Assembly (NCBI GenBank): GCA_029844215.1
Contig: CM056728.1
Coordinates: 84,381,676-84,445,675 of the forward strand
From: Przewalskia tangutica
Taxonomy: Eukaryota > Streptophyta > Magnoliopsida > Solanales > Solanaceae
Direction of reading: 5' to 3'
Length of the DNA: 64,000 nt
Shown: positions 59,834-64,000 of the stretch, one piece after another
Numbering within the stretch: the first letter of the stretch is position 1
Layout: each line of letters opens with the position of its first letter
Position numbers and translations under genes: made by a program
Notes under the pieces: generated by a model
Seen by the model: only the letters and a program-made list of their open reading frames with translations
Databases searched by the model: none
Told to the model about the DNA's origin: nothing

Positions 59834-60268
59834 GCAGGATGTTCATACACCGGCAGACCGTGGCAGAGGTCGTGGTGGAAGTTCCCAGTTTTAGCGGTCC
59901 TTTGAACCGCCTATATGATTTCAGGTATATCTTTGACCCTTTAGAAACTTGTATGCATGATAAAGTTGTTGTATGTTTAAGTGTCATGAACGGATAATAT
60001 TGAAAGTATGTACGTATGCTAGAATAAGTTTGGAAGTACGAAAAGATAATCCTTTAGGCCATGAATGAGAGTATATAATGATGGTGAACACTTTGGATTT
60101 GTTTCCTCGTTTGGCTTATGATGGATGTATATTCATGTGCGGTGTATTAGGGCCATATATGGCATAAGTAGGTTTCATTAAGTGCAGTTTTATGAGACTA
60201 TGCCGAGAAATGTTAGATTGAGCTCCGAAAGAACATTCAGGGATGAATGTTTCTAAGGGGGGAAGAAT
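59834..60268 (+). other. Element C post-gag region and polypurine tract
   Basis: Non-coding; ends with AAGGGGGGAAGAA (60256-60268) next to the second LTR. It shows the same TTAGGCCATG and GAATGTTTCTAAG lines as the ends of elements 1 and A. Confidence 0.85.
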
Positions 60269-63200
60269 GTTACACCTCGGAATTACAGGACAAGTATACG
60301 AGAATAGACGCGAGAACACAAGACTTGAAAATTGGTACGAAAGAAAGAATTGTTTTTCGAGGGAAAATCTTCCGAACTTCGGAAGGGAAAAATGTTCGTT
60401 GATGCGAATTGGATTCTCAAAATACATTATTGGAAGATTACGGAATTTATTAACATTGTGAAAATTTAATTACGGATTTGGTCACGTAGGGCCCACCCGA
60501 GAAATTTTACGTTTTGTGGGGCCCACGAGGGTTACGAAATTTTATGGACGAATGGGAGGGTGACATGTGTCAACCCCACATGGGCTTGTTCGAAATGGAC
60601 CAAGGGTGTTAAGGTCAATTGACAAGCTTATATGATCAAGTCTTGACTAAGCTAGAGCTTGAGATAATTGACTAAGTCAATGAGCCACTAGACTAGATTT
60701 TTAAATGAAATTCATCCAAGACACACAAATGTTTTAATCTAGACCCTCCATTGCATTATATAATCACCCTAAGTAGCAAGACTTGTCTCCACACTTAGAA
60801 AAAATTTCAAGAAAGTCTTGTGCAAGCTAACAAGCTCTCGGGTTTGAGCACTATCCAAGAAGAAATATTTTCGTTAGTTGTTCAATAATTCCAATACTTT
60901 AAACCAAGGTTTCTAAGGGTATTGTAAGGGTGTCTCAATAGAAAGATCCCGGAAAAACGACGTTTTCACGTTAGTCGCAAGGCGAAAACCTAAGGTGTTC
61001 TTCAACTTTGAAGTTGGAAATTGAAGGAAAGTTGTTTGTGAACTTCTAAGGGCTTCAAGTGGCGGATTGGAGTGTCAAGGAAATGAGCTAAGTTGCTAAG
61101 GAGCGACTTCAGATCTTGAAGTCGGATTAGGGCTTATCAAGGTAACCATTTTGTCGTTTTAATGATAAAGGATTACTTATTATTGTAGTTATGGATATTA
61201 GCAAGCATGAGGTATATATTATGAAGTTTGATAAGTGTTATGGATATTGGAAACCCTAATCCGAAAGTTGCATGTTTTGCCTTAAGATTGTAATTCAATT
61301 TAGTTATTAGTTTTAGTCGTCGCATGTTATATAAAGAAGAGATTATAGTTGTTAGAGTTGTTTGCGACTATATAACATGTTAGGACGACATTATTTATTG
61401 AAAGGAATTGGAAAGAAATAGATGTTGTTGTTGTCCTTGATATTGCCGAATATTGCCTAAAGTTATTGGACGGTTTTATATTAATTGTGGGGCAGAATTT
61501 TACACGTCCTGTTAAGGCATGTAATCCCCTTTGAATTGTTGGATTGTTGTGCCTTAAATGTGGCATGTTGGTTATTGATTTTCGGGCCTTGAAAAAGGTG
61601 GAAAAGTACGTAGAAACAAAGGAAGTGCTGCCCAATTTTCCGTAGAATAAGAGACATTACACTTAGTATGATTCTACGAGTTGATAGACATGTTATGATT
61701 AATATAGGTTGAAGTACTACGAGTAGTGTATTCTACTTGAAGGGTGGAAAATCTAGCAAGGATAAAGTACTTGGGAGCATTTTGCAACTTGTCGCTAGTC
61801 GTCGCGAGGTATGTTAACCTCTTCCTCCTTTTGGAATGATCCTACGTATGAAATAGCCATGTGATATTATTTCATGATTCCTTCTACTCTTAGAAGTTAA
61901 GAAGTATCCACGTTGTTGATTCTAAGTTAAAGGTATGTCTAAATTATCCTAAGTCCTTATCAAGTCTTATGGGGGATATTGGTAAGAAGGGTTAGGAAGT
62001 TATGAAGTGTGAATTAAAGCTTTGTGCCTTGATTTATTTGAAGTAAGTAAGTTGATTTACGTTTGAAAATGACTTGAATTTATATGTGAAAAGGGGATTG
62101 ATTTTAAAAGTGGGAGTTATATGATTTTAAAGAGAATAAGCTACTTGGTTTTGGAAGGGTATGAAACTTTATTTTTCAAGTTATGGGACTTGATTTCTAA
62201 AGTATAGATGACATGATTTTATAAGTATAAGTAAATGGACTTTAAAGAGTGTATGCTACGAAGTTTTAAGATTATGAACTTTGATTTTATAAGTGGAAAT
62301 GACTAAATTTTAAAAAGTATGGCTTCTTAATTTATTTCAAAAGTTAAGAAGATGGTTTCCAAAAGAGTATGTGACTTGAGCTTTAAAAAGAAAGGAGTTT
62401 TATGATTCTTTTTAAGTATGTATGTACATAGTATTTTTGGGTTTAGTTTCCTTAATGTTGCAAGAATAAAAGTGTCTTAAGTTCTCTAAAATGAAAGGTT
62501 ATTATAATATCTTTATGGGAAGTTGTTATGACGACTTAAGAAGAAGTGAAAAGATGGTTTAAAAATGTTATGTAAGGAAAAGATACACCGAGCCTACAAA
62601 AGGGCCGGATTATGTTATGAGATACAGAGCCTACAAATAGGCGGATTATGTTATGAGATACAGAGCCTACACATAGGTCGAATTACTCCTTATTACCAGC
62701 CTGCACATAGGGGTTCACGTCATCTTACAAGGCCAGGCGGGCGGATTATCTTATATGATTCCACGATGCAAGGCCCAGCGGCGGATTATACTACATGATT
62801 CCACGATGCAAGGCCCGGGAGGCGGATTATGCCACATGATTCATCGTGATTGCAGTGTCGCCGATGGGCCGGATTACGTTATCACGTATGGATAATCAAA
62901 GCAAGCTCCCAAATAAGAAGTCCCACATAAAGGGCCGGATTATGTTATGTAAGATATGTAAGTTATGTGGAAAAACTTGATTGAATTCTTAAGTATGTAT
63001 GTAAGAATATGATGATTAATTCTTAGTGAAAGAATGAAAAGAATGGTTAATGTACGATTGATTTCAGGAGTTAAAATGGCACGGTAGGATCTGGTATTTC
63101 ATTTTTATACTTGCCCCTGTCATTCTTTTATCTGATTATGATTTAGTTCTTGTACCTTATTTACATTCCATACTAAATTTTTGTTATGCGACCAGCCGAG

Positions 63201-63613
63201 TGCGTTAAATGGCGGTGTAAGGTACACAGGTTGGTGATCTTTGCTCTTAGGATCTCTGTTCAGTTTTTGGGAAGAAGCTCCATTCACTCCGGAGGCTTAT
63301 CTTTTAGATGCAGTTTCACGATGTTGTAGATTTATGTACATTCGGGGTATGGCGAGCCTGTCATCTGATTGTAATTCTTAGAGGTCTGTAGTCATATCTT
63401 GTGGGTCGGTTTGTAAAGAAGAAGGATGTAATTGCGTTTGGTTAAGTATATGTATATGTGTCCAGGGAGGTAGCCTTATCGGCTAACCTGTTGTTTAATT
63501 CTTGTTGATTTATTTTATATGTTTCATGTATGTTCCACTGATTATCTCTGATGTATACCTGTAAGGGTGCCCAGGTTGGGCACCAGTCGCGGGCCCGGGG
63601 TCGGGTCGTGACA
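60269..63613 (+). repeat. Element C, second LTR (3345 bp), shared by two units
   Basis: It has a polypurine tract before it, so it is a 3' LTR, and a primer binding site after it, so it is also a 5' LTR. It contains a degraded CCGAGCC array at 62581-62870. Confidence 0.93.
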
Positions 63614-63617
63614 AAAG

Positions 63618-63629
63618 TGGTATCAGAGC
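63618..63629 (+). other. Second primer binding site of the element C array
   Basis: Perfect TGGTATCAGAGC, in the same position relative to the LTR as at 58446. Confidence 0.92.
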
Positions 63630-63831
63630 AGTTAGTCCTCGGAAAGTGTCTACAGACCGTGTCTACATACCGTGTCTAGTAGAGTCTTGATTATCGGTGT
63701 GTTGTGCACCACATTTATAATCAGGAGGCTGCAGGACATTTATTATTGGTTTCCATTCTTCTCTCTGAGATTGTGCAGTAGAGCTGTCTTATTAGGTTGA
63801 ATCCCTCCTGATCTATTCTTATGTATCAGCT

Positions 63832-64000
63832 ATGCCTCCACGGAAGGCAACCAGGGCCCAGAAGGGCAAGCGGCGGCGAGGCGCTAGTGGTGCCTGAGAG
63901 GTTACTAGGACTCGAGCCGGACTATGCACGAGGTTGTGGTCGGCCGGCGAGTTGATTCTGTGCGGTATTAGAAAGTCGAGCGTGCGACTCGGGGTTTGAT
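63832..64000 (+). pseudogene. Start of a second gag copy, cut by window end
   Basis: ATGCCTCCACGGAAGGCAAC at 63832 matches the element A gag start (MPPRKATRA then QKGK). Downstream it aligns with 58680-58800 of the first element C gag but with different small indels around CAG/CTG-rich words. The rest is outside the window. Confidence 0.8.

Larger units (their letters stand above)
22174..64000 (+). mobile_element. Element A: gag-only gypsy-type LTR element enlarged by nested insertions
   Basis: The 5' LTR (22174-41309 after removing insertions), a primer binding site, a gag-bearing internal region (41310-43117 and 49835-50103), a polypurine tract and a 3' LTR (from 50104) belong to one element. 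The right end is outside the window. The LTR without insertions is about 3.4 kb and the internal region about 2.1 kb. No pol is present. The left flank is gcctc, which should recur after its 3' LTR. It is the host for solo LTRs and elements 2 and C. Confidence 0.88.
55105..64000 (+). mobile_element. Element C: tandem LTR-gag-LTR-gag array, youngest insertion
   Basis: LTR 55105-58441, internal region 58442-60268, LTR 60269-63613, then a second primer binding site and a second gag start to the window end. The left flank is aggta (55100-55104). The LTRs differ by only scattered bases in their first 2.2 kb. The internal region is 1.8 kb with gag alone. The head-to-tail form implies unequal recombination between copies, or a tandem insertion. 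Confidence 0.9.

Overview
The window is plant nuclear DNA, almost certainly a eudicot. The evidence is a long intronless P-class PPR gene, exons separated by AT-rich introns, a tRNA-type SINE, a Ty1/copia fragment, and deeply nested Ty3/gypsy-type LTR elements primed by initiator tRNA-Met. A solanaceous genome would fit the general look of these repeats, but nothing in the sequence fixes the family. No bacterial, organellar, CRISPR or prophage feature is present.

Layout. (1) Positions 1-10937: a terminal-inverted-repeat (TIR) DNA element split by a complete 10.4-kb LTR element (element 1, 322-10718, target duplication ctata). Its 5' LTR carries an inverted LTR fragment of another subfamily. 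(2) Positions 10938-19900 form the only gene island. It holds a 797-codon PPR gene (11439-13832), the last exons of a pICln-like gene that is probably a broken copy (15457-17026), a second copy of the TIR element (17975-19011), and a SINE with a 16-bp target duplication (19284-19510). (3) Positions 19923-22173: a reverse-strand copia 3' LTR and a broken reverse transcriptase/RNase H, followed by the end of a reverse gypsy LTR. (4) Positions 22174-64000: a single LTR element (element A), still unfinished at the window end, swollen from about 9 kb by at least six later insertions. These are solo LTRs at 25055-28334 (reverse), 28437-40860 (reverse, itself split by complete element 2 at 29303-38672), 43118-49829 (split by reverse solo LTR 46660-49810) and 50250-53691, plus tandem element C from 55105. 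Every insertion with both borders in the window has a perfect 5-bp target duplication, so the nesting order can be read directly.

The gypsy-type elements form one superfamily with LTRs of about 3.0-4.0 kb and internal regions of only about 1.8-3.3 kb. The internal regions hold gag (with a CCHC knuckle) and at most an integrase tail. None shows protease, reverse transcriptase or RNase H, so they are non-autonomous, gag-only-type elements that must use enzymes made elsewhere. A TATA box lies 400-700 bp into each LTR, so most of the LTR is a transcribed leader. That leader carries minisatellites and a series of inverted repeats kept across otherwise divergent subfamilies. The U3 carries paired CACGTG and GGGCCCAC motifs. 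These conserved leader and promoter modules, and the head-to-tail LTR-gag-LTR-gag array at the right end, are the most interesting signals. Many small indels lie in the GC-rich parts of LTR pairs whose AT-rich parts are nearly identical, so sequence quality there should be questioned.
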